From assembly GCA_016744675.1 (NCBI GenBank), contig JADGDX010000002.1, forward strand, positions 1-57,228: DNA of 57,228 nucleotides, in the 5' to 3' direction. Made by a program: the position numbers and the translations under genes. Below, in pieces: positions 26,269 to 34,257 of the stretch. The notes beneath the pieces were generated by a model that was not told the origin of the DNA, ran no database searches, and was given only the letters and a program-made list of their open reading frames with translations. Within the stretch, counting starts at the first letter, position 1. The number at the start of each line of letters is the position of its first letter. This stretch comes from Desulfuromusa sp. GTDB lineage: Bacteria; Desulfobacterota; Desulfuromonadia; Desulfuromonadales; Geopsychrobacteraceae.

Positions 26269-27177
26269 CTATTCAAAACTATACTCAAACGTTTCGGGTT
26301 GCCCATTACGCATTAATCCAAGAGAAATATTGTTCGCTTCACGTACCTGTTGAAAAATCTGCAATGCTTTTTCGGGGCTGTCTAATTTCACCTGATTGAT
26401 TTCAACGATCAGATCCCCAACCTTTAACCCGATCAACTCCAACAATGTCCCCTTTTGCATTTCCACCAGCTTAAAACCAATTGTTTTGCCATTTTTTATT
26501 TGTGGAACCATGCGAGCTGTCTGCAACAGCGAGTTCAAATTTGCGCGGGCATCATTTGCAACCGTCTTAGAAATCTGCCAGCGTCCTTCATCGACAGCCA
26601 CAATTCCCCGCTGGGTCGCCACAGGGCCTCGCTGTCGGACTAGTTGTGCACTAGCCCCTTTGCGTTGTTTCAGTGGCAATTCTTCTCTGACACCATGATT
26701 CGTGAGAACCACCAGCTTACGTCCAATTTCAGTGACAACCACTCCGGGAGACAATTCATCTTTCATGCGAAATATCTGCGTCTTTGTTCCCACCTTGATC
26801 AAAGCGAGAGAATCTTCACCAGCGACAACCGTTCCGATCAAGACCAAATCGCCAGTTGTCGAAACAACCTCTTCAGCAGCATCGGCAGGGACAGCTGACG
26901 AGGCAAGATCCACTCGCTCAGTCACATCACCCACAGCTGCCGAATTAAATAGGCTTCTATTCAGAATGATCTGAAAATCATCTTCTTCCAAGTGCCGGAC
27001 TGCCACATGACCTGAGCCACTCCGGACAGACGTAACAACTTCACCACCAAGAGATAGATCGACGAGGCGGCCAGCCAACATCCCAGAGATGATCCCGCCC
27101 ACAATGGACAAAGATAGCAACAGATAATTTAGAAATCGTTGTAAATCAATATGCACAGCAACCAAGCCAATAGCCAT
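26269..27177 (-). CDS. gspC: Type II secretion protein GspC with PDZ domain
   Basis: The first gene of the operon encodes 302 residues from the chosen start. GspC connects the inner-membrane platform to the GspD secretin. A membrane helix (about 15-38, LNYLLLSLSIVGGIISGML) is followed by the homology region (about 65-190, with FQIILNRSLFNS and LVLIGTVVAGEDSLALIKVG) and a C-terminal PDZ-type domain (GLKVGDLIVEINQVKLDSPEKALQIFQQV). The ATG at 27177 has no strong ribosome-binding site; an in-frame ATG at 27246 would add 23 residues. A TATAAT hexamer on the minus strand (27243-27238) may be the operon's -10 element. Confidence 0.85.
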   Translation of the reverse strand: MAIGLVAVHIDLQRFLNYLLLSLSIVGGIISGMLAGRLVDLSLGGEVVTSVRSGSGHVAVRHLEEDDFQIILNRSLFNSAAVGDVTERVDLASSAVPADAAEEVVSTTGDLVLIGTVVAGEDSLALIKVGTKTQIFRMKDELSPGVVVTEIGRKLVVLTNHGVREELPLKQRKGASAQLVRQRGPVATQRGIVAVDEGRWQISKTVANDARANLNSLLQTARMVPQIKNGKTIGFKLVEMQKGTLLELIGLKVGDLIVEINQVKLDSPEKALQIFQQVREANNISLGLMRNGQPETFEYSFE

Positions 27178-27303
27178 TTCAGATTTCAGGAAAAACCAGC
27201 AAGACACACTTGTAAAATTATTCCACTGAGACCTATAATTATACACAATTTGACAAAAATTATTACATTTTTTTTATCTTCTACAATGAAGGACATTATC
27301 CGG

Positions 27304-27332
27304 TTTAATTAGCTCCTGTTTCCGTCTATAAT
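27304..27332 (+). promoter_or_regulatory. Putative promoter for the quinone oxidoreductase gene
   Basis: A perfect -10 TATAAT (27327-27332) lies 17 bases after TTTAAT (27304-27309), a weak -35. The start codon is 50 bases further on. Confidence 0.4.
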
Positions 27333-27382
27333 CATCGCAGTTATCATATTTATTTGAATTATTCTTACCCAAGGAGAGAGAA

Positions 27383-28375
27383 ATGAAAGCAGTCCTGATG
27401 GATGAGTTTGGTGCCCCAGAGGTCATGAAAATTGGGGAAACCGACAAACCACAACCCAAAGCCAATGAAGTCCTGATCCAAGTTGTTGCCACCAGCATAA
27501 ATCGCCCAGATCTCGTTCAACGCGTGGGAAACTATCCTCCACCTCCAGGGGATTCAGAAATTCTTGGGCTTGAAGTCGCCGGAACTGTTGCCGAGATCGG
27601 CAGTGACGTCAGTCACTGGAAAGTTGGCGACCGAGTTATGGCACTGGTTGGCGGCGGGGGTTATGCAGAATACGCCGTTGCCTTTGAAAACCACCTGATG
27701 CCGATCCCAGAGAGCATGAGCTATGAAGAAGCCGCTTGTGTTAACGAAAGTTATATCACCGCATTTCTCAATGTTTTCATGATTGGTGGCTTAAAAGATG
27801 GCCAAACCGCGATCTTCCACGGTGGCGGTGGCGGAGTGAATACCGCTGCAATTCAGTTGGCAAAAGCACTCACCCCGAACGCCAAACTGATCATCACTGC
27901 GAACCCAACAAAAATGGAGCGGGTTAAAGAACTAGGAGCTGATCTGGTCATTGACTACACTGAGACACCCGACTTCAGCGGGCTTGTCAAAGAATATACC
28001 AGCAAAAAAGGGGTTGATGTGATTCTTGATCACGTCGGCGCAAAATATCTAAAACCCAACATGAACTCCCTGGGCTATCAGGGGAAACTTGTCATTATTG
28101 GTATCATCAGCGGGATCAAAGCTGAATTGAATCTGGCACTGATGATGGTTAAACGCCAGCAAATTATCGGATCAGTTCTCCGTAGTCGGCCCGTTGCAGA
28201 AAAAGGTGACATTATTGCTGAATTCACCCGTCGCGCCCTGCCAAAGTTTGCTGATCGGAGCATTGTTCCAGTTATTGAGAAGGTTTTCCCACTGGACAGT
28301 GTGGTTGCAGCACACCAAATGATGGAAGAAGACAAGCATTTCGGTAAAATTGTTATGAAAATCGCAGAGTCCTGA
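27383..28375 (+). CDS. NADPH:quinone oxidoreductase, PIG3-like zinc-free MDR
   Basis: The 330-residue protein is a medium-chain dehydrogenase/reductase without the catalytic zinc ligands. The N-terminal MKAVLMDEFGAPEVMKIGE, TSINRPDLVQRVGNYPPPPG and LGLEVAGTVAEIGSDV fit the PIG3/Qor branch, which reduces quinones with NADPH. The Rossmann motif is AIFHGGGGGVNTAAIQLAKA (about 145-165), where the second part of the usual GGAGGVG is GGGGGVN. AAGGAGAG lies 7 bases before the ATG. A strong hairpin terminator follows, so it is a single-gene unit. Confidence 0.88.
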   Translation: MKAVLMDEFGAPEVMKIGETDKPQPKANEVLIQVVATSINRPDLVQRVGNYPPPPGDSEILGLEVAGTVAEIGSDVSHWKVGDRVMALVGGGGYAEYAVAFENHLMPIPESMSYEEAACVNESYITAFLNVFMIGGLKDGQTAIFHGGGGGVNTAAIQLAKALTPNAKLIITANPTKMERVKELGADLVIDYTETPDFSGLVKEYTSKKGVDVILDHVGAKYLKPNMNSLGYQGKLVIIGIISGIKAELNLALMMVKRQQIIGSVLRSRPVAEKGDIIAEFTRRALPKFADRSIVPVIEKVFPLDSVVAAHQMMEEDKHFGKIVMKIAES

Positions 28376-28401
28376 GTTCACCTATAGCTTAATAAAACAA
28401 T

Positions 28402-28439
28402 AAACGCCCCCTAAAATTAACCTGGGGGCGTTTTCTTTT
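28402..28439 (+). terminator. Intrinsic terminator after the quinone oxidoreductase gene
   Basis: AAACGCCCCC (28402-28411) and GGGGGCGTTT (28424-28433) form a 10-bp stem with a 12-base loop. The T-rich tail TTTTCTTTT runs to 28439. Confidence 0.9.
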
Positions 28440-28459
28440 GCATTCAGAAAGATAATACC

Positions 28460-29059
28460 ATGTCTTTTGAAATCACTAATTTCTCTATTATTCCACAGCA
28501 GAAGAACTCCTTTGTTAAGCCCGTACAACTTCAATATTCGCAAAATGGAGCAGAACGCACTTGGGAGGCAGTCAAAAGTCACGACAGTGTTTCCGTGCTC
28601 CTCTACCACAGCGATAAAAATGCTTTTTTACTTGTCAAACAATTTCGGGCACCCGTCTACATGAATCATAAAAAGCATACATGCACCTACGAATTATGTG
28701 CGGGAATTGTGGATAAAGACATCTCACGAAAACAGATCGCAAAAGAAGAGATTGATGAAGAATGTGGTTACGATGTCCCCGAGTGCGAAATAAGAAAGAT
28801 CAGTTCTTTTTTCACCAATGTCGGAGTCACGGGCAGTCGGCAAGATGTTTTCTATGCCACCATAAATGAAACAATGAAAATCCACTCGGGCGGCGGTGTT
28901 CACAACGAACAGATTGATCTTAAGTACGTTCCATTAGATGAAGCAAGAACCTTTCTATTCAACGAAGACCTTGCCAAAACTCCAGGGCTAATGTTTGCCT
29001 TTTACTGGTTTTTTGAACAATACGGCAATAATGGAGAGAGGGTCCCTATTGAGGCATGA
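28460..29059 (+). CDS. Nudix hydrolase, NUDT14-like (UDP-sugar pyrophosphatase type)
   Basis: The 199-residue protein resembles the NUDT14/TrgB branch that hydrolyses nucleoside diphosphate sugars. Features are FLLVKQFRAPVYMN, the CTYELCAGIVDKD stretch and the modified Nudix box ending AKEEIDEECGY. In the canonical box (GX5EX7REUXEEXGU) the last three catalytic Glu are kept, but the first Glu is Ile and the Arg is Glu; the spacing is 1-2 residues shorter than in NUDT14 as I recall it. VGVTGSRQDVFYATI follows. It converges on the MYG1-family gene, overlapping it by 14 bases. Confidence 0.8.
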   Translation: MSFEITNFSIIPQQKNSFVKPVQLQYSQNGAERTWEAVKSHDSVSVLLYHSDKNAFLLVKQFRAPVYMNHKKHTCTYELCAGIVDKDISRKQIAKEEIDEECGYDVPECEIRKISSFFTNVGVTGSRQDVFYATINETMKIHSGGGVHNEQIDLKYVPLDEARTFLFNEDLAKTPGLMFAFYWFFEQYGNNGERVPIEA

Positions 29060-29897
29060 GCCCCTTTGGGTCATCAATTGCTTGTGATGCAATTTCAAGA
29101 ACAGACTCAAGTGGAATCAATTTTTGTGTTTTCGCCATAAAACCATTCACATGAACAAAGCGAATCCCCGGGTGAGATACGACGGCACGAAAATCAATCT
29201 GCAAATTATCTCCCAAACGTAGAATTTCCCACCCTTCCCCGCGGACTGAGGGGGTAATACTGATTGCAACTTCATCATCCCCCAAATCACGCAAAAATAA
29301 CTCCATAGACAACTTGGGGTTATCCTCAATTTTGCTAACAAGAGCCTTGAGATGCTTCACTGGCAAGATTTGAGTTTCTTTCTTCAAGCGCTCCAAGCGT
29401 TTTATCTTCAGGCCGACCATCTCAATAAAGTCTTCTCCGAACTCTTTCATCAATCCGTAGAAAGCATCCTGTTGAGTTAGCTGTTTTAACTTTGAAAAAC
29501 AGGACAGAATATATCCATCAATCGGTGAAGAAGAAGCAAACAGAATACTCGTATCGACACCAAGATATTGAGCCGTTCGATATGGCCCCCGTACATCCAT
29601 CATGCTCATGTGTGCATACCAGCCAAACACAGCCATCGCAGCATCATGATGGCCAAGATATCTCATTACCAAGTGAAAGGCACAGGGGAGTGTAGAATCT
29701 TGATGATGATCAAAGTTATGCCTTTCCGGGTCATAATCCATCCCAACATCAACAACATATGTATTTGGATCAGCAAGATCATGTGAGGTAGCTTCACGAC
29801 GAAAAACCTCAGCAGACCCTAAAGTAGCGAGCAAAATACTCACCGACATGAAATCATCTTTATGAGCACTTCCTGGATGGGCAATAATTCTATACAC
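29046..29897 (-). CDS. MYG1/UPF0160-family metal-dependent protein
   Basis: The 283-residue protein has the family's two metal-site motifs: IAHPGSAHKDDFMSVSILLAT near the N-terminus and YVVDVGMDYDPERHNFDHHQ (about residues 47-66), a DHH-like arrangement. Eukaryotic MYG1 is a 3'-5' RNA exonuclease; bacterial members are little studied, so the substrate is open. The likely start is GTG at 29897 with AAGG 8 bases upstream. Its 3' end overlaps the convergent Nudix gene by 14 bases, so the two transcripts are partly antisense. Confidence 0.8.
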   Translation of the reverse strand: MYRIIAHPGSAHKDDFMSVSILLATLGSAEVFRREATSHDLADPNTYVVDVGMDYDPERHNFDHHQDSTLPCAFHLVMRYLGHHDAAMAVFGWYAHMSMMDVRGPYRTAQYLGVDTSILFASSSPIDGYILSCFSKLKQLTQQDAFYGLMKEFGEDFIEMVGLKIKRLERLKKETQILPVKHLKALVSKIEDNPKLSMELFLRDLGDDEVAISITPSVRGEGWEILRLGDNLQIDFRAVVSHPGIRFVHVNGFMAKTQKLIPLESVLEIASQAIDDPKGLMPQ

Positions 29898-30249
29898 TAG
29901 TTAACCTTACAATATTATTATTGTTATTTTCCTAACCCAACAAGAAATGGGCAAAAACTTTTCACCTACGGCTATCACTTGCAGAGCATTAAAGCTTAGC
30001 ACATCTGAAAAATATGTGGCTTCATTAAAATCAAAACCAATCCATTTGAAGTGTTCATATAGACACTTTATTTAATAATTCTTTTTACATGCTTATAAGA
30101 TGACAAAAAATAGATTCTTCACCTCCCCCGCCCATTGTAATTTCCGATACAAGATATTCTTTTTATCGATATTATCCATTCGACAATGCCTCCCAACTGG
30201 CTTAATCTTCTCGCCACTTATTTATTCATTTCTATTTCAGGAGGTTACA
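29898..30249. other. Divergent intergenic region upstream of pstS, with an inverted repeat
   Basis: This 352-base AT-rich region separates the MYG1-family gene from pstS. A perfect 6-bp inverted repeat, AAGTGT (30049-30054) and ACACTT (30063-30068) with an 8-base centre, may be an operator. A weak -35-like TTGAAG (30046-30051) overlaps it. No clear PhoB box of the enterobacterial form is visible. An open frame from 30100 would add 50 residues to PstS, but it lacks a ribosome-binding site and hides the signal peptide. Confidence 0.45.
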
Positions 30250-31092
30250 ATGAAGCATGGTTTATCATCAGGCTTAGTTTTTATCTTTTCTTTGCTCCTT
30301 TTTTCTATCTTTACCGTGCCAGCGACAGCGGGTGACCTAGACAGCCTCAAAGACTTAAAGGGAAATATTGATATTGCTGGCGGAACAGCACATATTCCTG
30401 TCATGAAAGATGCCGCCAAGCGGATTATGACTACGTATCCTAAAATCACTATCACTGTTGCTGGTGGTGGCTCAGGAGTTGGCGTTCAAAAAGTGGCCGA
30501 AGGATTGGTTGATATCGGCAACGCAGGTCGCCCGATCAGTGACAAAGAATGGACAAAATATCCACAACTCAAGTCTTTTCCTTTTGCCGTTGATGGCGTT
30601 GCACCAGCAGTCAATCCTAACAACACGGTTTCAAACTTAACCAGTACACAGATTCAAAATATTTTTTCTGGAAAAATCGATAATTGGAAAGATGTTGGTG
30701 GTGACGACGCAAAGATCCACATCTACAGCCGTGATGAGGCCAGTGGAACCAGATCAGTATTTTGGAAGAAATGTCTTAACAAAGGAGCCGTTGTCGAATC
30801 TGCAAATATTGTCGCGTCAAACGGTGCTATGAAAGTCGCGGTTTCTCAAGATCGTTACGCTCTCGGTTACATGAGTATTGGTCATCTGGATCACACCGTT
30901 AAACCATTAAGCCTTAATAGCGTTGCTCCGACACAGGAAAATGCAATCAATGGGCGCTATCCCGTGGTACGCAAACTCTACATGAATACCAATGGTGCCC
31001 CCGCACCGCTGGTTAAGGCTTTCATTGATTATGTTATGAGCAGCGAAGGGGCAGCAAGCATCAGTAATAACGGCTATATCCCCTTGAAATAA
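30250..31092 (+). CDS. pstS: Phosphate ABC transporter substrate-binding protein PstS
   Basis: The 280-residue protein has a signal peptide (about 1-26, ending VPATAG) and a type II periplasmic binding fold. Signature segments are IAGGTAHIPVMKDAAKRI, VAGGGSGVGVQKVAEG (phosphate-binding Ser/Gly loop), DIGNAGRPISD and YSRDEASGTRSVFWK (the conserved R-D-x-x-S-G-T-R motif). It is of the short PstS class. AGGAGG lies 5 bases before the ATG at 30250. Genes for both permease subunits and the ATPase follow. Confidence 0.92.
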   Translation: MKHGLSSGLVFIFSLLLFSIFTVPATAGDLDSLKDLKGNIDIAGGTAHIPVMKDAAKRIMTTYPKITITVAGGGSGVGVQKVAEGLVDIGNAGRPISDKEWTKYPQLKSFPFAVDGVAPAVNPNNTVSNLTSTQIQNIFSGKIDNWKDVGGDDAKIHIYSRDEASGTRSVFWKKCLNKGAVVESANIVASNGAMKVAVSQDRYALGYMSIGHLDHTVKPLSLNSVAPTQENAINGRYPVVRKLYMNTNGAPAPLVKAFIDYVMSSEGAASISNNGYIPLK

Positions 31093-31115
31093 AAAAAGAA
31101 AAGGCTTCCCTTGGC

Positions 31116-32042
31116 GTGACCCAACAAAACAGAAACAAAAATCGCAATCAAAAGCGCAAACGGATCAACCGTCCTCTGAGCTGGACGTCTAAATACGTGG
31201 AAGTTTTGTTAAAGTATGCCACTATTTTTTCTGCTCTGATCGTCCTTGTTTTGTTCGGTTTTTTGGCCTACTTCACCCTTCCCTTATTCGCCGAGGGGCA
31301 GTTTGCCGAATTATTCTCCTTACACTGGCGACCGTTTCATGGAGAATTCGGAATTTTACCAATGATTGCCGGCACTCTGGTGCTGGCAATCTCTGCTCTA
31401 TTGATCGCTTATCCTTTAGCACTAGGAATCTGTTTATTTATCCATGGCTTGGGCCCTCGATGGTTGACTCGCCCCATACTTCTCCTTGTCCACGGCATGA
31501 CTGGCATTCCAACGGTCGTGTACGGATTCGTTGCCGTTTTTTTGTTGGTCCCTTTTCTACGGAATAACTTCTCACATGGAAGCGGTTTTTCACTTTTGGC
31601 TGCGTCCCTCACCCTGAGCATTCTGATTCTCCCGACAATTGTTCTCTTGATCAATACTCAACTAGAACACATTGTCCCTGCTCTGCGTCTGACGACAACA
31701 GCCCTTGGCATCACTCGCATCCATGAACTCACCAGAGTCAGCCTTCCCGCAGCTTCTTATGGCTTATTATCAGCGGCGATTCTTGGCTTTGGCCGAGCGG
31801 TCGGAGACACTCTTATCGCACTGATGGTTGCAGGTAATGCCGCCCAGATTCCAGAACGTGCATTTGATTCTATCCGAACTCTGACGGCACATATTGCCTT
31901 AGTTGTCGCAACAGACAGCCAAAGCACAACATATCATTCCCTGTTCGCGTGCGGCGTGATTCTCTTCTTGACAACAACAAGCGTCAACCTCCTATTGCAC
32001 CACATCAAACAGCGTGCCTGCAGGGAGGGAAATCATGAATAA
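31116..32042 (+). CDS. pstC: Phosphate ABC transporter permease PstC
   Basis: The 308-residue protein has a basic cytoplasmic N-terminus (about 1-25, rich in Arg/Lys/Asn) and six or seven membrane helices. The ABC permease EAA-type loop region is visible in ALRLTTTALGITRIHELTRVSLPAASYGLLSA and GFGRAVGDTLIALMVAGN. It starts with GTG 23 bases after pstS and overlaps pstA by 8 bases. Confidence 0.9.
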   Translation: MTQQNRNKNRNQKRKRINRPLSWTSKYVEVLLKYATIFSALIVLVLFGFLAYFTLPLFAEGQFAELFSLHWRPFHGEFGILPMIAGTLVLAISALLIAYPLALGICLFIHGLGPRWLTRPILLLVHGMTGIPTVVYGFVAVFLLVPFLRNNFSHGSGFSLLAASLTLSILILPTIVLLINTQLEHIVPALRLTTTALGITRIHELTRVSLPAASYGLLSAAILGFGRAVGDTLIALMVAGNAAQIPERAFDSIRTLTAHIALVVATDSQSTTYHSLFACGVILFLTTTSVNLLLHHIKQRACREGNHE

Positions 32043-32916
32043 GCTCCTCAACTTTGGTATTTACTGCTGGTCGTGGATAGCCACATTCGGAGTGTTTATC
32101 GTTGTTGGGCTCTTACTTTTTTATCTTTTAAGTCAGGGACTGCCAACCATAGGCAAAGAACTTTTTTTTGGCGATGCGCCCGTTTGGGAGGCAATTTTCG
32201 GACAAGTCAGAGTCTGGGATGCGCTGTGGCCAGCCTGCGTCGGCACCGTATTTCTGGTTCTACTCGCAGCACTTCTCGCGTTACCACTTGGTATTTCCAG
32301 CGGGATTTACCTCGCTTGTTTTGCGCCAAAGACGTTTAAACGAATTTTATCTTTACTCGTTGAGCTTTTGGCCGGAACCCCGTCGATTGTCATGGGATTG
32401 TTTGGCTTTGCCTTGATTCTGTTTCTACGCAACACCTTTCTTCCAGATGCGAATACCAGTTTACTCCTTGCTGCAGCCTGCCTAGCACTGTTAATTCTCC
32501 CCTATCTTATCTTTACGACCCAATCGGCACTGGAGAGCTTAAGCGATGAGTACCGCCTGATCGGTCCAAGCTTAGGTTTCAACCAAATGCAGACAGTTTT
32601 TCATGTTCTCATTCCTGCAGCTGGACGAAGTATTCTAAGTGGGGTGGTCTTGTCGATTGGTCGGGCAGCAGAAGACACAGCAGTTATTATGCTCACAGGT
32701 GTGATTGCCAATGCCGGACTCCCGCAAGGGTTATTGGGGAAATTTGAAGCGTTGCCATTTCGAATCTTTTATCTGACCGCAGAGTATCGAACCCCAGATG
32801 AACTTGGGTCAGCCCACGGAACCGCATTGGTTCTTCTCTGCCTTACAGGCATACTCTATAGCAGCGCCTTTGCTTTACACAAAACCTTGGAGTACCGATG
32901 GAACCAGCACCGATGA
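32035..32916 (+). CDS. pstA: Phosphate ABC transporter permease PstA
   Basis: The 293-residue permease starts at ATG 32035, with GGGAGG upstream and an 8-base overlap with pstC; a longer frame adds seven residues but has a poorer site. Helices are at about 10-32, 64-90, 110-135, 145-165 and 255-275. The cytoplasmic loop SDEYRLIGPSLGFNQMQTVFHVLIPAAGRSILSG and IGRAAEDTAVIMLTG match the PstA signature. It pairs with PstC to form the channel. Confidence 0.9.
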   Translation: MNKLLNFGIYCWSWIATFGVFIVVGLLLFYLLSQGLPTIGKELFFGDAPVWEAIFGQVRVWDALWPACVGTVFLVLLAALLALPLGISSGIYLACFAPKTFKRILSLLVELLAGTPSIVMGLFGFALILFLRNTFLPDANTSLLLAAACLALLILPYLIFTTQSALESLSDEYRLIGPSLGFNQMQTVFHVLIPAAGRSILSGVVLSIGRAAEDTAVIMLTGVIANAGLPQGLLGKFEALPFRIFYLTAEYRTPDELGSAHGTALVLLCLTGILYSSAFALHKTLEYRWNQHR

Positions 32917-33674
32917 AACACAAACCGTTCTGCAATATAAGAAATCTCCATGTATCTTTTCATGGCAGGACAGTTCTACAAAAAATCAATTTCACCCTGA
33001 ATAACAAAGGTATCCTTGTGTTGGTCGGCCCTTCTGGTTCAGGAAAAACAACATTTTTGCGTTCACTAAACCGCCTGAATGAATATTACCCTGGTTATTC
33101 TGGTGGAGGTAAGATTGAATTGAACCTCTCTGGTTCAATGCAAGACATTCACTGTCCCAATCTGGAATTAACCGAACTTCGCAGGCAAGTCGGTATGGTT
33201 TTTCAAACACCAAATATTCTGCCGGTCAGCATTGCCCAAAACGTCAATTTACCTCTAAAACTTGTCACAGGTTTAAATAAAGCAGAGAGGAAAGAAAGAC
33301 TTATTGAGGTATTACAAGAAGTCCACCTATGGGATGAGGTTAAAGATCGTCTCAAAGAAAACTCTTCTCGTCTATCAGGAGGGCAGCAGCAAAGGCTCTG
33401 TCTGGCGCGCGTTTTGGCCCTAAAACCTAAAGTTTTATTACTTGATGAACCGACAGCGTCGCTCGACTTCAAAGCGTCCCATAGAATTGAGGATTTGTTA
33501 TTAGAATTACAGGATCGCTATCAAATCATCGCCGTTTCCCACAGCTTGCGACAAGCAAGAAAAATCGCTGGCCAGATCCTGGTCATAAAAGAAGGGCAGA
33601 TTGAGCATCTGCTAAATAAAGAACAGTTTGGAGATCAGGAAATGTTTCAAAAACTACTTAATGATATCTTTTAG
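32898..33674 (+). CDS. pstB: Phosphate ABC transporter ATP-binding protein PstB
   Basis: The 258-residue ATPase has Walker A GPSGSGKTTF (about 44-53), the Q loop in MVFQTPNILP, the ABC signature LSGGQQQRLCLARVLA and Walker B VLLLDEPTASLD, with the switch His in AVSHSLRQA. Sequence after Walker A (SLNRLNEYYPGYSGGGKIEL) follows the PstB pattern. The gene overlaps pstA by 19 bases. No phoU follows, which is unusual for pst operons; the next gene is convergent and overlaps by 21 bases. Confidence 0.9.
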   Translation: MEPAPMKHKPFCNIRNLHVSFHGRTVLQKINFTLNNKGILVLVGPSGSGKTTFLRSLNRLNEYYPGYSGGGKIELNLSGSMQDIHCPNLELTELRRQVGMVFQTPNILPVSIAQNVNLPLKLVTGLNKAERKERLIEVLQEVHLWDEVKDRLKENSSRLSGGQQQRLCLARVLALKPKVLLLDEPTASLDFKASHRIEDLLLELQDRYQIIAVSHSLRQARKIAGQILVIKEGQIEHLLNKEQFGDQEMFQKLLNDIF

Positions 33675-33908
33675 CTCGACACCACAACTCCCATCACAAT
33701 GGGGCGGATTTCCAGTTTCCCCACAACTGCACAAATAAACTTTCTCACGTTTGTGCACTTCAAACCGGATTGGCGTAAATTCTCCACTTTGATGATGACC
33801 ATCGCAAAAGGGTAAATATTCAGATTGACCACATGTGCAGCGATGGTAAACTCCCGGCTCAAGCGTCAGGGCGATTGGCATCCCAGCATCCTTATTCATT
33901 TTATCCAC
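33654..33908 (-). CDS. Tandem CDGSH iron-sulfur protein, second motif altered
   Basis: The 84-residue protein (from GTG 33908, with GGGAG 6 bases upstream) has two mitoNEET-type motifs. The first is complete: Cys24, Cys26, Cys35 and His39 in CTCGQSEYLPFCDGHH. The second has Cys60, Cys62 and Cys71, but Cys75 replaces the ligand His in CSCGETGNPPHCDGSC. The first should bind a 2Fe-2S cluster with Cys3His ligation; the second may bind a Cys4 cluster. Tandem CDGSH proteins are small cytoplasmic redox or cluster-transfer proteins. The 3' end overlaps pstB by 21 bases on the opposite strand. Confidence 0.82.
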   Translation of the reverse strand: MDKMNKDAGMPIALTLEPGVYHRCTCGQSEYLPFCDGHHQSGEFTPIRFEVHKREKVYLCSCGETGNPPHCDGSCGVELKDIIK

Positions 33909-34257
33909 ATCATGCTCCCAAAAGCATAAAAAGCTATATCCATAATAAATTACGTTCACAAAATTATGAATTTCAATTTTCAGTTACATAAAACCAAGCA
34001 ATAGTATCAATTTACTGGAACGATTTCTAGCGAATCGTGCTCCTTTCATCTGAACCAAAAAATGCAGTAAACCTTCGGCTGAACTTAACCCGTCTTTCTC
34101 AAATAAAAACAACATGATTTCCCCTTGCGGGCAATCTCCCTATATTTACTCTACGCTCTGTTAAAAATTTGCTATAATTCTTTCGTATCATAAAAAATAC
34201 GACTGCCTTGACGGTATCCTTACCGTTCTAGATACATCTTAAGATTTTGGAGTGTAT
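33909..34257. other. Intergenic region and leader of the hybrid kinase gene
   Basis: This 349-base region holds the extended -10 promoter TGCTATAAT (34170-34178) and two inverted repeats between promoter and start. The first is TCGTAT (34183-34188) / ATACGA (34197-34202). The second is ACGGTA (34211-34216) / TACCGT (34221-34226). No reading frame with a ribosome-binding site was found on either strand. Confidence 0.5.
34170..34178 (+). promoter_or_regulatory. Extended -10 promoter for the hybrid kinase gene
   Basis: TGC followed directly by TATAAT gives an extended -10 element; no good -35 is seen, as is common for this class. Predicted start of transcription is near 34185, leaving a leader of about 70 bases with two hairpins. 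Confidence 0.55.

Noticed and set aside
27250..27287. TTGACA at 27250 with TACAAT at 27282 as a promoter toward the quinone oxidoreductase gene
   Set aside because: The spacing is 26 bases, too long for sigma-70; the TATAAT at 27327 is the better -10.
30049..30068. PhoB box upstream of pstS
   Set aside because: The repeat is inverted, not the direct CTGTCAT-type repeat of a Pho box, so only a generic operator is claimed.
30100..30249. 50-residue N-terminal extension of PstS
   Set aside because: It would bury the signal peptide; AGGAGG directly precedes the ATG at 30250.
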